Of a stretch of DNA of 64,000 bases, positions 19,249 to 31,122 are shown piece after piece (the stretch's first letter is position 1; the number at the start of each line of letters is the position of its first letter). Below the pieces are notes generated by a model, which worked only from the letters and a program-made list of their open reading frames with translations, did not search any database and was not told where the DNA came from. Position numbers and translations under genes: made by a program. The stretch is from Modicisalibacter luteus DSM 23508 (lineage in GTDB: Bacteria; Pseudomonadota; Gammaproteobacteria; Pseudomonadales; Halomonadaceae): the NCBI RefSeq assembly GCF_000378505.1, contig NZ_KB899996.1, positions 204,436 through 268,435 of the forward strand, written 5' to 3'.

Positions 19249-19444
19249 GTCGATCCCCTATGCTGGGTCACTCCGCCGCGGTCCGCCCCGGCGAAGTCGT
19301 ATTGAAACCAATGTGCCGATCGAGGTGATATCCGACGTCGCAGGGCTGACGCGCAGGGACATTCCACCCCGGTGCCTATAACCGATCAGGCGGTGATTGT
19401 ATACTCGACGGTTTGTGAATTCATGGGCCAACGGTGCTTCACCA
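19249..19444. promoter_or_regulatory. Divergent promoter region hldD / glyQ
   Basis: 196 bases without a gene between two divergent genes. A TATACT at 19400-19405 is a fair -10 box for glyQ, but no good -35 box lies 16-18 bases before it. I see no T-box or other riboswitch. Confidence 0.3.
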
Positions 19445-20392
19445 ATGACACAGTCGACGCCAGACGTGACAACCTTTCAGGGCCTGATCCTTGCCCTGCA
19501 GCAGTACTGGGCCGAAAAGGGCTGCGTAATCATGCAGCCGCTGGACATGGAAGTCGGCGCCGGGACCTTCCACCCGGCCACATTCCTGCGTTCCATCGGC
19601 CCCGAAACCTGGAATGCCGCCTACGTACAGCCTTCGCGCCGTCCTACCGACGGGCGCTACGGCGAGAATCCCAACCGCCTGCAGCATTATTATCAGTTTC
19701 AGGTCGTGATGAAGCCCTCCCCGGCCGACCTGCAGGAGCTTTACCTCGGCTCTTTGCAGCGCCTGGGTATCGACCCGCTGGTGCATGACATCCGTTTCGT
19801 CGAGGATAACTGGGAATCGCCCACCTTGGGCGCTTGGGGATTGGGCTGGGAAGTCTGGCTCAACGGCATGGAAGTGACCCAGTTCACCTATTTCCAGCAG
19901 GCCGGCGGCATCGAGTGCTACCCGGTCACCGGCGAGCTTACCTACGGCCTCGAGCGCATCGCCATGTACCTGCAGGACGTCGACAGCGTCTACGATCTGG
20001 TGTGGACGTTGGCCCCCGATGGTTCCAAGGTCACCTACGGGGATGTTTACCTACAGAACGAACGCGAGCAGTCGACGTATAATTTCGAATATGCCGATGT
20101 CCCGGCACTGTTCGCCAGTTTCGATCATCTCGAAAACGAATGCAGCAAGCTGCTCGGGGCCAACCTGCCCCTGCCCGCCTACGAAATGGTGCTCAAGGCC
20201 TCGCATACCTTCAACCTTCTCGACGCCCGCCACGCCATTTCAGTGACCGAGCGTCAGCGCTACATTCTGCGTGTACGCACCATGGCCCGTGACGTGGCCC
20301 ACGCTTACTACGAATCGCGCAAGGCTGCCGGCTTCCCCATGGCCTCCGACGCCCTGCGCCAGGAACTACTCGCCGAAGAGGGAGACGCTTGA
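19445..20392 (+). CDS. glyQ: Glycyl-tRNA synthetase alpha subunit
   Basis: 315 residues from ATG 19445 ([20 protein letters not shown]). An upstream in-frame start exists but lacks homology-like sequence. This is the catalytic subunit of the bacterial alpha2-beta2 class II enzyme. Motifs: [20 protein letters not shown], then [21 protein letters not shown] and [20 protein letters not shown], with a conserved C-terminal [20 protein letters not shown]. It is followed after 2 bases by glyS in an operon. Confidence 0.97.
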   Translation: MTQSTPDVTTFQGLILALQQYWAEKGCVIMQPLDMEVGAGTFHPATFLRSIGPETWNAAYVQPSRRPTDGRYGENPNRLQHYYQFQVVMKPSPADLQELYLGSLQRLGIDPLVHDIRFVEDNWESPTLGAWGLGWEVWLNGMEVTQFTYFQQAGGIECYPVTGELTYGLERIAMYLQDVDSVYDLVWTLAPDGSKVTYGDVYLQNEREQSTYNFEYADVPALFASFDHLENECSKLLGANLPLPAYEMVLKASHTFNLLDARHAISVTERQRYILRVRTMARDVAHAYYESRKAAGFPMASDALRQELLAEEGDA

Positions 20393-20394
20393 GC

Positions 20395-22461
20395 ATGGCT
20401 TCCAACACCCTACTGGTCGAACTGGGCGTCGAAGAACTGCCGCCCGGCGCCATCGACAGTCTCTCCGAATCACTGGCATCCGGCATCGCCGCCGGGCTGC
20501 GGGAGGCCGAAGTCGATTTTGGCGCGGTCCGAGCCTACGCCACGCCGCGTCGTCTTGCCGTGCAGATCGAAGCCCTCGCCGACAAGCAGCCCGATCGCCA
20601 GATCGAGCGCCGTGGCCCGGCCCTGGCGGCGGCGTTCAAGGACGGTGAGCCGACCAAGGCCGCCCAAGGCTTTGCCCATTCCTGCGGTGTAAGCGTCGAT
20701 GAGCTGATCCATCTGGAAACCGACAAGGGTACCTGGCTGGGTCATCGCTTCGAACAAACCGGGGAGGCGGTAACGGCGCTATTGCCCGAGATCGTCTCCA
20801 AGACGGTGGCCGCCCTGCCGGTTCCCAAAAACATGCGCTGGGGTACTTCGCGCATCGAGTTTTCTCGCCCCGTGCACTGGCTGGTCATGCTCTATGGCAG
20901 CGAGGTCGTCGACGCAGAACTCCTCGGTTTGAAAGCCGGACGCGAGACTCGCGGCCACCGTTTCCATGCACCGCAAGCCATTACTCTGGCCCATGCCGAC
21001 GACTATCTGAGCGTACTGGAAGACGCCTACGTGCTTGCCGATCGTCAGCGACGCCGCGAACGCATCCGCGAGCAGGTATTGGCCGAGGCCGAAGTCCAGG
21101 AAGCCACAGCGGTGATTGACGAGGACCTGCTCGACGAGGTCAACGGCTTGGTGGAGTGGCCCGTGGCACTGGCTGGCAGCTTCGATGAGCGCTTCCTCGA
21201 GGTGCCTGCCGAATGTCTGATCTCGTCCATGAAGGCCAACCAGAAATATTTCCACCTGCTCGACGAAAGCGGCAAGCTCAAGCCGGGCTTTATTACCATC
21301 GCCAACATCGACAGCCGCGACCCACAGCAGGTCATCGAGGGTAACGAGAAGGTGATCCGCCCGCGTCTGGCCGACGCCGCGTTCTTTTACGAGACCGACC
21401 TCAAGCACAACCTGGCTTCACGTCGCGACGGGCTGGCCAGCGTGGTATTCCAGCAGCAGCTCGGTACTTTGGCAGACAAGGCTGAGCGTAGCGAAGCCGT
21501 TGCCCGCTATATCGCCGAGCGCATCGAGGGCGACAGCGAACACGCCGCTCGAGCTGCGCAACTCGCCAAGTGCGACCTGGTCAGCGAAATGGTGCTCGAG
21601 TTCCCTGAGCTACAGGGCATCATGGGCTGCTATTACGCCCGCCACGACGGCGAACCCGAGGATGTCGCGCTGGCCTTGCAGGAGCAGTACCTGCCGCGCT
21701 TCGCCGGCGATGCCATCCCACAGACTAAGACTGGCTTGGCTTTGGCCCTGGCCGACAGGCTAGATACCCTGACCGGCATCTTCGGCATCGGCCAGCGACC
21801 CACCGGTGCCAAGGATCCATTCGCCCTGCGTCGTGCCGCCATCGGCGTACTCAATATTTTGATCAAGGCCGAACTCGACCTTGATCTGCGCGAACTCCTC
21901 GCACAGGCGGCCGCTCAGCATCGCGACCTGCCCAAGGCCGACGGCTTGGTCGAAGAAGTGCTCGAATATATGCTCGACCGTTTCCGCGCCTGGACCCAGG
22001 ACGAAGATATCGCCGTCGAGGTCTACCTTGCCGTGCGTTCACGTCCGGTCACCCGGCCGCTGGACTTCGCCCGTCGTATCCGTGCCGTGCACGCCTTCAG
22101 CCAGCGCGAGGAAGCGGCTGCTCTGGCGTCGGCGAACAAGCGTGTCTCCAATATCCTGGCCAAGCAAGGCGGAGAGGTGTCTTTTCACGTGGCCAGCGAG
22201 CTGCTTTCCGAAGCTGCCGAGCAAGCCCTCGCCGATGCTCTTGAGGCACGTCGCCGTGAAGTCGCCCCGCTATTCGCCGAGGCCCGCTACAGCGAGGCCC
22301 TCGATGCTCTAGCGGCCCTGCGAGAGCCGGTCGATACTTTCTTCGACGAGGTCATGGTTATGGCCGATGACGAGGCGGTGCGTCGCAATCGCTTGGCATT
22401 GTTGGCCAACCTTCAGGGGCTATTCCTCGAAGTGGCGGATATCGCCGAACTGCAGCAGTAA
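20395..22461 (+). CDS. glyS: Glycyl-tRNA synthetase beta subunit
   Basis: 688 residues from ATG 20395, two bases after the glyQ stop and preceded by GGAG; a TTG two codons upstream is less likely. This is the tRNA-binding subunit of glycyl-tRNA synthetase. The N-terminal LLVELGVEELPPGAI is typical, followed by the PKNMRWGTSRIEFSRPVHW block and the HD-like middle region, and an anticodon-binding alpha-helical C-terminus. A rho-independent terminator follows 27 bases after the stop. Confidence 0.97.
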   Translation: MASNTLLVELGVEELPPGAIDSLSESLASGIAAGLREAEVDFGAVRAYATPRRLAVQIEALADKQPDRQIERRGPALAAAFKDGEPTKAAQGFAHSCGVSVDELIHLETDKGTWLGHRFEQTGEAVTALLPEIVSKTVAALPVPKNMRWGTSRIEFSRPVHWLVMLYGSEVVDAELLGLKAGRETRGHRFHAPQAITLAHADDYLSVLEDAYVLADRQRRRERIREQVLAEAEVQEATAVIDEDLLDEVNGLVEWPVALAGSFDERFLEVPAECLISSMKANQKYFHLLDESGKLKPGFITIANIDSRDPQQVIEGNEKVIRPRLADAAFFYETDLKHNLASRRDGLASVVFQQQLGTLADKAERSEAVARYIAERIEGDSEHAARAAQLAKCDLVSEMVLEFPELQGIMGCYYARHDGEPEDVALALQEQYLPRFAGDAIPQTKTGLALALADRLDTLTGIFGIGQRPTGAKDPFALRRAAIGVLNILIKAELDLDLRELLAQAAAQHRDLPKADGLVEEVLEYMLDRFRAWTQDEDIAVEVYLAVRSRPVTRPLDFARRIRAVHAFSQREEAAALASANKRVSNILAKQGGEVSFHVASELLSEAAEQALADALEARRREVAPLFAEARYSEALDALAALREPVDTFFDEVMVMADDEAVRRNRLALLANLQGLFLEVADIAELQQ

Positions 22462-22486
22462 CTCGCTCGCTATACTGAGTGAAAGA

Positions 22487-22515
22487 CGAAGGCCGGTGTC
22501 TAGCCGGCCTTTTTC
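22487..22515 (+). terminator. Rho-independent terminator of glyQS
   Basis: AAGGCCGG (22489-22496) and CCGGCCTT (22503-22510) form an 8-bp stem with a 6-base loop, followed by a short T run, 27 bases after the glyS stop. Confidence 0.85.
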
Positions 22516-22523
22516 ATGCGTAC

Positions 22524-22539
22524 TGTTTCACGTGAAACA
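22524..22539. other. parS site 1
   Basis: TGTTTCACGTGAAACA, a perfect 16-base palindrome matching the ParB-binding parS consensus TGTTNCACGTGAAACA. It is intergenic, just after the glyS terminator and upstream of gmhB. Confidence 0.92.
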
Positions 22540-22562
22540 CCTATAAACGCATCGCAGCAGGG

Positions 22563-22578
22563 AGTTTCACGTGAAACA
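22563..22578. other. parS site 2
   Basis: AGTTTCACGTGAAACA, one mismatch at the first base from the consensus. It ends 19 bases before the gmhB ATG, so bound ParB would cover the region next to the ribosome binding site. Confidence 0.85.
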
Positions 22579-22597
22579 TGACAGGAGTCTCCTGACC

Positions 22598-23188
22598 ATG
22601 ACCCAGCAGCCGATACCCACCCAACCCTATGGTTCGGCACCACAGAAAGTAGTAATACTCGACCGCGACGGGGTCATCAACGAGGATTCCGATGAGTACA
22701 TCAAGTCACTCGACGAATGGAAGCCCTACCCCCAAGCCATCGAAGCCATCGCCCACCTAGCCCGTCATGGCTGGACGATTGCCGTGGCGACCAACCAGTC
22801 GGGGATCGCTCGAGGCTATTACGACGAGGAGGAACTGGCTCGCATGCATGAGCGCCTACTGGCCCTCGTTCGCGAGGCTGGGGGTGACATCGCGCGTATC
22901 GCTTATTGCCCACACGGTCCCGACGATGATTGTGTCTGTCGCAAGCCACGCGTCGGTCTGCTCGATGAAATTCAGAGCGCGTTGAAACTCGATAGCCTTG
23001 AGGGCACCTGGCTGGTTGGCGATAGCTTGCGGGATCTTCAGGCAGGCAAGAGCAAGGGTTGCCATAGCGTGTTGGTACGCACCGGCAAGGGAAAGCGGAC
23101 CGAGGCAAAGGGTGGATTGGGCGAAGCCCAGGTATTCGATGACCTGGCTGCGTTTGCCTATTTCTTGCAACCTCACTCTTACACTTGA
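22598..23188 (+). CDS. gmhB: D-glycero-beta-D-manno-heptose 1,7-bisphosphate 7-phosphatase GmhB
   Basis: 196 residues from ATG 22598 (E. coli GmhB 191); a GTG at 22571 lies inside parS site 2 and is unlikely. A HAD-superfamily phosphatase: VVILDRDGVINED with nucleophile and acid Asp22/Asp24, then ATNQSGIARGYY (motif II), a zinc loop with CPHGPDDDCVCRKPRVG, and the VGDSLRDLQAG motif IV. It removes the 7-phosphate to give heptose 1-phosphate for HldE, so it completes the heptose pathway of the cluster to its left. The parS sites in its leader suggest possible repression by spread ParB. Confidence 0.95.
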   Translation: MTQQPIPTQPYGSAPQKVVILDRDGVINEDSDEYIKSLDEWKPYPQAIEAIAHLARHGWTIAVATNQSGIARGYYDEEELARMHERLLALVREAGGDIARIAYCPHGPDDDCVCRKPRVGLLDEIQSALKLDSLEGTWLVGDSLRDLQAGKSKGCHSVLVRTGKGKRTEAKGGLGEAQVFDDLAAFAYFLQPHSYT

Positions 23189-23648
23189 TGTTTCAGGCAA
23201 ATGGAGCCGGGATGGTAAAAATTCGCTTAGTATGTTTCACGTGAAACAACACAGACAGGCTACCGTCTGGCTCCCTTCTGGGCGGGTTTGTATCTTAGGG
23301 CAGACTCAAACGGATCGTGATCAACTCAAACATTCCATCAGGTAAATAGCAGGGCGTTGATATCGACTGGTGGCATACTGCCACGCCGAGGATGCTGAAT
23401 AGCATGTAGGTTAATTCCGTGGCGAGGCTCGTTGCCTACCCTCAAGCCATTTTTGCATAGCCTGCCCTCAACATCTTGGAATTGCTGCGCAGCAAACGCC
23501 ATCAATAAGCGCAGCAAATTCGCTATGGCTTTAACGTAATCGACCACAGCCTTGACTTAGCGACTTTGAGTCCTCGCCTCCGGCCAGCATCGTTTACTAT
23601 TGGCTAGCCGAATAGCTTTCACTTAGCTTCTCATTCTGAAAAAAACAA
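23189..23648. other. Intergenic region gmhB-gyrB with parS site 3
   Basis: About 460 bases between the convergent gmhB and gyrB genes. It contains parS site 3 at 23233-23248. A leftward 69-codon frame at 23338-23547 has no ribosome binding site that I can see and no recognisable domain; I do not call it a gene. Nothing else is evident. Confidence 0.5.
23233..23248. other. parS site 3
   Basis: Perfect TGTTTCACGTGAAACA palindrome, intergenic between gmhB and gyrB. Confidence 0.92.
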
Positions 23649-23678
23649 AACCCGGCCTCTGGCGAGACCGGGTTTTTT
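23649..23678. terminator. Bidirectional rho-independent terminator downstream of gyrB
   Basis: AACCCGG / CCGGGTT stem with a 12-base loop, followed rightward by a T run and leftward (in the gyrB direction) by TTTGTTTTTTTC on the complement. It lies 26-55 bases past the gyrB stop and could also end rightward transcription. Confidence 0.85.
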
Positions 23679-23703
23679 CGGCAATCAGATCCGATCCAGA
23701 AGG

Positions 23704-26127
<2,424 letters not shown>

Positions 26128-27237
26128 CTACTCCGTCGTGAAGTCATACTGTCCATGGTCCACGAGCCGACCTTGTTTCACGTGAAACATTGCGACTGAG
26201 GTTTCCGGCTGCCACAGGTCGGCAAGCGCCTCGCGCTCGACACTGGTAATGAAGACCTGACATTGCATGCGCTCGAGCCAGCGACAGAATGCCTGTCGAT
26301 GTTCGAGATCCAGCTCCGCGGGCAGGTCGTCGATAAGATACACACAGGTGCGCCCCGTCATGGCTTCCAGCAGGCGTCCCTGAGCCAGCTTCATGGCACT
26401 GACTACCAGCTTCTGCTGACCCCGGGAAAGCACTTCCACGGCCGGGCGGCGCGACAACCGGATGCGCAGGTCGGCTCGCTGTGGCCCCTGCTGGGTAAAT
26501 CCCATCTGGGTATCGCTGAGGCGCCCATGGTCCAGCACGTCAGCCAGCGGACGACTGCGATCCCACCCTCGGTAGTATTTCAATGCCAGATCGGGCAAGG
26601 GCAGCAAGCCTTCGAGCGTCTCCTCGAACACCGGCAGAAAGCGTTCCACGTAAGCCTCGCGCAGTGCGTCGAGCCGTTCGCTCCACTGCACCAGTTCGTG
26701 CTCCCAGACCTTGATGGACTGAACGTCGATTCTATCATGCCTAAGCAGGGCATTCCGATGTTTCAATGCCCGTCGAAACCCTTTCCAGACCGTGAAGAAG
26801 TCATGTTTCACGTGAAACACGCCCCAGTCCAGAAACTCTCGACGGGAGGCTGGCGATCCTTCGAGTAGACGAAAGGCATCGGGATTGATCAATTGTAACG
26901 GCAAGGCTTCGGCCAGTTGCGCCACTCGGGCAACGCGCTCGCCACCCATGCGCATTTCCAGTTCACTGGAGGCCCGTTGCCTACGTATGCCCAGCGGCAA
27001 AGGAGGCGGTCCTGTCAGACGGCCATGCAACACCAGGGCATCGTTGTCGTGTCCAATGGCGTTCTTGACCTTCTGCGTGCGAAAGGAACGCCCCATCCCC
27101 AGCAGGTACACCCCTTCGAGTATGCTTGTCTTGCCGCTACCGTTGGCGCCGAAAATCAAATTGATCCCGGCCGCCGGACGCATGTCCAGCGAATCGAGAT
27201 TACGCAGGCCCAGCAAGTTCAGACGGTCAAGAGGCAT
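26128..27237 (-). CDS. recF: DNA replication and repair protein RecF
   Basis: 369 residues if started at ATG 27237, which has GAG 7 bases upstream; a GTG two codons earlier (27243) is an alternative. RecF is an SMC-like ATPase that loads RecA at gaps with RecO and RecR. Walker A GANGSGKTS at residues 31-39, the LSRGQQKLVVSAMKLAQG signature, and the Walker B YLIDDLPAELDLEH near the C-terminus. Unusually, the coding sequence holds two parS palindromes, read as FHVK in GVFHVKHDFF and AMFHVKQGRL. Confidence 0.97.
   Translation of the reverse strand: MPLDRLNLLGLRNLDSLDMRPAAGINLIFGANGSGKTSILEGVYLLGMGRSFRTQKVKNAIGHDNDALVLHGRLTGPPPLPLGIRRQRASSELEMRMGGERVARVAQLAEALPLQLINPDAFRLLEGSPASRREFLDWGVFHVKHDFFTVWKGFRRALKHRNALLRHDRIDVQSIKVWEHELVQWSERLDALREAYVERFLPVFEETLEGLLPLPDLALKYYRGWDRSRPLADVLDHGRLSDTQMGFTQQGPQRADLRIRLSRRPAVEVLSRGQQKLVVSAMKLAQGRLLEAMTGRTCVYLIDDLPAELDLEHRQAFCRWLERMQCQVFITSVEREALADLWQPETSVAMFHVKQGRLVDHGQYDFTTE
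26174..26189. other. parS site 4 (inside recF)
   Basis: Perfect TGTTTCACGTGAAACA near the 3' end of the recF coding sequence, where it encodes the MFHVKQ part of RecF. Confidence 0.92.
26804..26819. other. parS site 5 (inside recF)
   Basis: Perfect TGTTTCACGTGAAACA in the middle of recF, where it encodes the VFHVKH part of RecF. Confidence 0.92.
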
Positions 27238-27284
27238 CGTCACGCTCGGCGGCGGCGCACAGAGGCGCCGCCGATCGGAAAGGA

Positions 27285-28388
27285 TTAGAGACGCATAGGC
27301 ATGACGACATACAGGGCATCCCCGCCGCCCGGCTCTTCCATGATTGCGCTGCTGTTGGGGTCGGACAGGGTCATCTGTACGCGATCCTCGCCGAGTGCAT
27401 TGAGCACATCGATTAGATATCCGACATTGAACCCAATCTCCATGGCCGCGCCATCGTACTCAATGGAGACGTTCTCTTCGGCCTCTTCCTGTTCAGGATT
27501 ATTGGCCATGACGCGCAGGTTTCCCTCCTCCAGGTTCAGGCGTACCCCGCGGTACTTCTCGTTGGAGAGTATCGATGTGCGCGACAGGACCTGGCGCAGC
27601 TCGGCACGCTCGGCAATGAAAACCTTGTCGCCACCGCGCGGAATAACCCGCTCGTAATCGGGAAACTTGCCGTCGACCAGCTTGGAGGTAAAAGTGAACT
27701 CTCCGGTGTGGGCGCGGACATGGTTGGCGCCCAGCGTTAGCCTGACCGGATTATCACTATTGTCCAGCAGGCGGGCCAGTTCGAGGATGCCCTTGCGCGG
27801 CACGATAAGCTTCTGTGCAGGTTCGACATCCACTTCTGCCGAGCGCGAGCAGACCGCCAGTCGGTGCCCGTCGGTCGCCACCGTGCGCACGATATGGTGG
27901 CCCAACTCCAGCAGCATGCCATTGAGATAGTAGCGTACGTCCTGCTGCGCCATGGCGAAGGCAGTTGAGTCTATAAGGTGCTTGAGGGTGCCGCGGGGCA
28001 GGCTGAGCTCCTGTGTGCTCTGGCCATCTTCGATATTGGGGAATTCGGCCACTGGCAGCGTCGACAGGGTGAAGCGAGAACGCCCGGCCCTCAGCACCGC
28101 CCGCCCTTCTTCCAGGCTGAAGTTGATCTCGGACTGATCCGGCAGCGACTTGCAGATATCCATCAGCTTGCGTGCCGGCACAGTCGCTGATCCGGGTTCG
28201 TCGACCGTGTTGGGCTCGGTGCGTCCAATCAGTTCGACCTCGAGGTCAGTACCGGTCAGGGATAGCTGATTATCCTGCACCTCGAGAAGCACGTTGGACA
28301 GCACTGGCAACGTCTGTCGACGCTCGACCACACCGGCGACCAGCGTCAGCGGACGCAGCAACGCTTCGCGGGAGATGGAAAATTTCAT
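27285..28388 (-). CDS. dnaN: DNA polymerase III beta sliding clamp
   Basis: 367 residues from ATG 28388, identical in length to typical gammaproteobacterial DnaN. It starts MKFSISREALLRPLTLVAGVVERRQTLPVLSNVLLE, the normal clamp N-terminus, and ends with the conserved ALYVVMPMRL. The protein forms a dimeric ring that tethers polymerase III to DNA. It lies between dnaA and recF; a GC-rich hairpin, GGCGGCGC / GCGCCGCC, occupies the 47-base gap to recF and may reduce downstream expression. Confidence 0.99.
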   Translation of the reverse strand: MKFSISREALLRPLTLVAGVVERRQTLPVLSNVLLEVQDNQLSLTGTDLEVELIGRTEPNTVDEPGSATVPARKLMDICKSLPDQSEINFSLEEGRAVLRAGRSRFTLSTLPVAEFPNIEDGQSTQELSLPRGTLKHLIDSTAFAMAQQDVRYYLNGMLLELGHHIVRTVATDGHRLAVCSRSAEVDVEPAQKLIVPRKGILELARLLDNSDNPVRLTLGANHVRAHTGEFTFTSKLVDGKFPDYERVIPRGGDKVFIAERAELRQVLSRTSILSNEKYRGVRLNLEEGNLRVMANNPEQEEAEENVSIEYDGAAMEIGFNVGYLIDVLNALGEDRVQMTLSDPNSSAIMEEPGGGDALYVVMPMRL

Positions 28389-28455
28389 GAAGGCTCCACT
28401 CTTGGACTGGGTTCCTGGGCATCATTGTGCCATTGCATGGGCAATGTCTGCCGTG

Positions 28456-29925
28456 TCAGCTGGTCAGCAATCGCAACAGGTTCTTGTAATCCTCGCGGAT
28501 GTCCGCGCTCTCTTCCTTCAACGATTGAATCTTTCGGCAGGCATGTAGCACGGTGGTGTGGTCGCGACCGCCGAAGGCATCGCCGATTTCCGGCAGGCTA
28601 TGGTTGGTCAGTTCCTTCGCCAGCGCCATGGCGACCTGGCGAGGGCGTGCGACGGAGCGCGAGCGCCGCTTGGAAAGTAGATCGGCAACCTTGATCTTGT
28701 AATACTCGGCCACGGTGCGCTGGATGTTATCCACCCCAACCTGCTTGTCCTGCAGCGCGAGCAAGTCTTTCAAAGACTCGCGAATGAAATCCTGGGTGAT
28801 CGGCTTGCCCATGAAGTGAGAGTCGGCGATCACCTTTTTCAATGCGCCTTCCAGTTCGCGAACGTTGGAACGAATTTTCTGAGCAATGAAGAAAGCCGCG
28901 TCATGGGGCAGATCGACTTTGGCCTGGTCAGCCTTCTTCATCAGGATCGCCACGCGTGTTTCCAACTCCGGAGGCTCGATCGCTACCGTCAGTCCCCAGC
29001 CAAAGCGTGACTTCAGGCGTTCTTCCACTCCACTGATTTCCTTAGGGTAGCGGTCGGAAGTCAGGATCATCTGCTGGCCGCCCTCAAGCAGGGCATTGAA
29101 GGTATGGAAAAACTCTTCCTGGGAGCGCTCCTTGCCGGCAAAGAACTGGATGTCGTCGATCAATAGCGCGTCGACACTTCGGTAGAAACGCTTGAAATCG
29201 TTAATGGCATTGAGCTGCAGCGCCTTGACCATATCCGCCACGAAGCGCTCTGAGTGCAGGTAGATTACCTTCGCATTTTCCCGTTGTTTGGCGAGCTGGT
29301 TGCCAACGGCATGCATGAGGTGCGTCTTACCTAGGCCGACGCCCCCGTAAAGGAACAATGGATTGTAAGCGCCACCAGGATTCTCCGAGACCTGTCGCGA
29401 GGCGGCCCTCGCCAGCTGGTTCGACTTACCCTCGACGAAGGTATCGAAAGTGAAGTTGGGGTTGAGGCCGCTCTGATGTTTGAGGCTACCTTCGACTTGC
29501 ACCTGCCGCTCGCCCGACGCACCACGTCGAGGCGCTTCCTCGCGTAGCTGCTCTATTTCCTGCTCGTCAGCGTAATCACCGCGCGGAGAGGTATGTACAG
29601 CCGGTGCAGCCGACTGCGGGAAACGACTGGCCGAGACCGGGCTGCCCAGATCGCGGGGCTGCGGGCTTGGCGCCGCACGCCGGCTACCTACCGCCAGGGT
29701 TACCTTAGGGGGCTTGGCTGGTGATAGCTCACGCAACAACTCATTGATGCGCTTGAGGTACTTGTCGCTGACCCAGTCCCGAACAAAGCGATTGGGCGCC
29801 AACAGACATAGCTCGTTGGCATCCCCTTCCTCCGCCTGCAAAGGACGAATCCAGGTATTGAACTGCTGAGAATTCAGCTCGTCCTGCAGAAAGCCAAGAC
29901 ATTGTTGCCAAAGAGCGACCGACAC
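28456..29925 (-). CDS. dnaA: Chromosomal replication initiator protein DnaA
   Basis: 489 residues from a GTG start at 29925. Domain I is residues 1-80 (starting [16 protein letters not shown]). A proline-rich linker is followed by the AAA+ domain with Walker [11 protein letters not shown] (194-203) and Walker [11 protein letters not shown] (253-262). The C-terminal DNA-binding domain has [21 protein letters not shown] and the DnaA signature [15 protein letters not shown]. DnaA binds 9-base TTATCCACA boxes to open the origin; four perfect boxes lie in the gap just upstream, which also allows autoregulation. Confidence 0.99.
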   Translation of the reverse strand: MSVALWQQCLGFLQDELNSQQFNTWIRPLQAEEGDANELCLLAPNRFVRDWVSDKYLKRINELLRELSPAKPPKVTLAVGSRRAAPSPQPRDLGSPVSASRFPQSAAPAVHTSPRGDYADEQEIEQLREEAPRRGASGERQVQVEGSLKHQSGLNPNFTFDTFVEGKSNQLARAASRQVSENPGGAYNPLFLYGGVGLGKTHLMHAVGNQLAKQRENAKVIYLHSERFVADMVKALQLNAINDFKRFYRSVDALLIDDIQFFAGKERSQEEFFHTFNALLEGGQQMILTSDRYPKEISGVEERLKSRFGWGLTVAIEPPELETRVAILMKKADQAKVDLPHDAAFFIAQKIRSNVRELEGALKKVIADSHFMGKPITQDFIRESLKDLLALQDKQVGVDNIQRTVAEYYKIKVADLLSKRRSRSVARPRQVAMALAKELTNHSLPEIGDAFGGRDHTTVLHACRKIQSLKEESADIREDYKNLLRLLTS

Positions 29926-30371
29926 GCGACCTCACCATCCAGTTAGCGAATGATCGGGGATTGTATCGCTCTCGGGGCGAGTTATCCACACGACGACAAG
30001 GCATTTCTTCCTGTGGAAAACTTGCCCACAGCCAAGTGGACAGGAGAGGTATATAGTAGAGGACAAGTCTACCCTGTGGATGGAATGGAAGTTATCCACA
30101 TCGCTATCCCCGCGCCCCACACCGGCTATCAGCATGCCCTCCACAGTAATATTATTGCTATAAGCCCTTAAGAAGCCTGACTTTTAATCACTTATCCACA
30201 CATATTGCCCACAGTATTAATAACAACATCAGTAAGAAACCAAACGTTATTATAGTGGTTCGATAGGCATCTTCTGATTTCGTTAATTGCTGATGCAGTC
30301 ATTCGACATGCGGTTGAAAACACTCACGGCAGGGCATTCCCAAACCACGTGTGGATAAATTCGCGTAAAAA
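29926..30371. other. oriC: oriC candidate A (dnaA-rpmH gap)
   Basis: Gene-free gap with four perfect DnaA boxes: TTATCCACA at 29982-29990, 30092-30100 and 30192-30200, and its complement at 30350-30358. Weaker boxes include TGTGGAAAA at 30012-30020. The stretch 30181-30240 is only 32% G+C (19 of 60 bases counted) and could be the unwinding element. This is the Pseudomonas-type origin position. A second similar region at 48659-49175 makes the choice uncertain. Confidence 0.7.
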
Positions 30372-30400
30372 TTGCACGTGGCTTGCGAATTCACTAGAAT
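30372..30400 (+). promoter_or_regulatory. Predicted promoter of rpmH-rnpA
   Basis: TTGCAC at 30372-30377 and TAGAAT at 30395-30400, 17 bases apart, at the right edge of oriC candidate A and 96 bases before the rpmH ATG. Confidence 0.6.
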
Positions 30401-30495
30401 TCCCGACCTTGAACCGAATCCGCCCTGGTTCCCGATCGGAGCCAGGGCACTCCGTTTGACCTCTTGTTCACTTAACCACGTGGGAAGCAGCAGCT

Positions 30496-30630
30496 ATGAA
30501 ACGTACTTTTCAGCCCAGCGTTCTGAAGCGCAAGCGCGTGCACGGCTTTCGTGCCCGCATGGCCACCAAGAACGGCCGCCAGGTCATTGCGCGTCGTCGC
30601 GCCAAGGGTCGCAAGCGTCTGAGCGCTTGA
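30496..30630 (+). CDS. rpmH: 50S ribosomal protein L34
   Basis: 44 codons plus stop from ATG 30496 to TGA 30630: it starts [20 protein letters not shown] and ends GRKRLSA, a highly basic small protein that is unmistakable L34. It lies in its universal place between the origin gap and rnpA and probably shares the promoter at 30372-30400 with rnpA. Confidence 0.98.
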   Translation: MKRTFQPSVLKRKRVHGFRARMATKNGRQVIARRRAKGRKRLSA

Positions 30631-30642
30631 TCCCGGTTGCCA

Positions 30643-31026
30643 ATGTCCTGTCAGGGATTTCCCCGGCAGCTGCGTCTGCTGACCGCCGGGGAATATCGAC
30701 GAGTCTTCGACCAGGCCTCGTACAAGATACATGGCAAAGGGTTGCTGGCACTGGCCAGTGACAATGCGCTGGGATATCCACGGGTGGGGCTGGTATTCAG
30801 TAAGAAGAACGTTCGTCGGGCCGTCGACCGCAACCGCCTGAAACGCCTCGTGCGCGAATCCATTCGTCTGCAGCAGCATCGGCTACCCGCTGTGGATATC
30901 GTCGTTTTGGCACGCCGCGGCGTTAACGATCTGGACAACGAGACACTGCATCGCCAGCTTTATGGCATGTGGCGTCGCTTGGAGAAGGACGTCCGCAAGC
31001 AGATGGTCGCCTCCTCACTCTCTTGA
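30643..31026 (+). CDS. rnpA: Ribonuclease P protein component
   Basis: 127 residues from ATG 30643; a TTG two codons earlier is less likely. It contains the family signature RRAVDRNRLKRLVRESIR (about residues 58-75, with the RNR motif at 63-65) and SKKNVRRA just before. The protein binds RNase P RNA and helps tRNA 5' maturation. It starts 12 bases after rpmH. The expected yidD is missing on its 3' side. Confidence 0.97.
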   Translation: MSCQGFPRQLRLLTAGEYRRVFDQASYKIHGKGLLALASDNALGYPRVGLVFSKKNVRRAVDRNRLKRLVRESIRLQQHRLPAVDIVVLARRGVNDLDNETLHRQLYGMWRRLEKDVRKQMVASSLS

Positions 31027-31122
31027 CCGGATAGCAGCAGCGCGGCCTCGTCATGCCCACTCCGGTCATCGGTGCTGAACGAAGCCGCCAGATTGATCCA
31101 TCACCCCACCGGGCAGATCCCC

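Noticed and set aside
23338..23547. 69-codon leftward frame between gmhB and gyrB, possibly a transposase remnant
   Set aside because: No domain, no ribosome binding site and no inverted repeats or target duplication that I can see; left as noncoding.
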